A stretch of DNA of 33,519 bases from NCBI GenBank assembly GCA_937957915.1, contig CALGNZ010000058.1:1-33519 (forward strand), given 5' to 3'. The stretch comes from an uncultured Granulosicoccaceae bacterium (GTDB lineage: Bacteria; Pseudomonadota; Gammaproteobacteria; Granulosicoccales; Granulosicoccaceae). The translations under genes and the position numbers were made by a program. Below the pieces are notes generated by a model that was given only the letters and a program-made list of their open reading frames with translations, searched no databases and had not been told where the DNA came from. Shown piece by piece: positions 33,318 through 33,519 of this stretch. Every line of letters starts with the position of its first letter. The stretch's first letter is position 1.

Positions 33318-33519
33318 ATGCGACTGACAGTAGTCCATGCAAAATTTAATTCGAGGTCAGTGCAGTCAGGGGTTGTAAACCCGTCAGCGGGTAGACCTGT
33401 GCCTTTAATGTTCGGCGTGGTCAGTCGATCGGTGGTAGTTGCGCTGTCGTTAGTTGCGCTGTTGCTCGGCAGTGGATGCACAATCCTGCCACGGCTTTCG
33501 GTCGGTGTTGATGCGATAG
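33318..33519 (+). CDS. Start of a lipoprotein gene, cut by window end
   Basis: ATG 33318 is preceded by GAGGAG. The frame stays open to the last base, giving 67 residues. After a polar N-terminal segment of about 32 residues there is a hydrophobic stretch ending in a lipobox-like LLLGSGC, so the product is probably an exported lipoprotein with an unusually long n-region. A later ATG (33408) would give a conventional signal peptide length. The family cannot be told from the portion present. Confidence 0.65.
   Translation, partial: MRLTVVHAKFNSRSVQSGVVNPSAGRPVPLMFGVVSRSVVVALSLVALLLGSGCTILPRLSVGVDAI

Overview
The window looks like chromosomal DNA of a gammaproteobacterium, probably marine. The evidence is a complete Na+-pumping NQR operon (nqrABCDEF) with apbE and nqrM, gammaproteobacterial-style REP-like hairpin repeats, a nitrate/nitrite-sensing-type chemoreceptor, a carnitine-type dioxygenase and several lipoproteins. 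I cannot name a genus. No rRNA, tRNA, CRISPR array, prophage or complete mobile element was found.

Layout. (1) 1-672: the last codons of a peptide-type ABC ATPase, then a repeat-rich patch in which two 97% identical 143-bp repeats flank the broken start of an IS110-family transposase. (2) 673-8805, minus strand: nqrA-[spacer]-nqrB-C-D-E-F-apbE-nqrM-CBS protein, with genes overlapping or a few bases apart except between nqrA and nqrB. ApbE attaches FMN to NqrB and NqrC, and NqrM helps mature the iron centre, so pump and assembly factors are co-transcribed. (3) 8806-9435: leader region with two ~98-bp repeats. (4) 9436-11576, minus: a two-gene unit, FMN 2-hydroxyacid dehydrogenase plus an MDR enoyl reductase-like enzyme. 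(5) 12008-16093, plus: a four-gene PotD/A/B/C-type ABC importer with a terminator after the binding-protein gene. (6) 16330-19458: spondin-domain secreted protein, GNAT enzymes, leaderless zinc-ribbon protein, SMI1/KNR4 protein. (7) 19504-19674, minus: a strong promoter, a leaderless 25-codon ORF and a terminator, arranged like an amino-acid attenuator in front of a GNAT gene. (8) 19902-23936: CBM9-like protein, an MDR dehydrogenase lacking its catalytic cysteine, a small membrane ORF, a gamma-butyrobetaine-type dioxygenase and a GNAT. (9) 24046-24888: a compact metal-response locus (MerR regulator, divergent MerF-like membrane protein, operator between them, and an unlisted 46-residue membrane ORF behind the regulator). 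(10) 24885-33519: crotonase, orphan binding protein, isochorismatase-like hydrolase, large chemoreceptor, small lipoprotein, CBM9-like lipoprotein and the start of another lipoprotein.

A recurring trait is short tandem duplication (units of 9-19 bp, 2-4 copies) at gene ends, inside two reading frames and in a terminator. The most unusual items are the attenuator-like leader at 19504-19674, the metal-response locus, and the terminator whose left arm has been copied four times.
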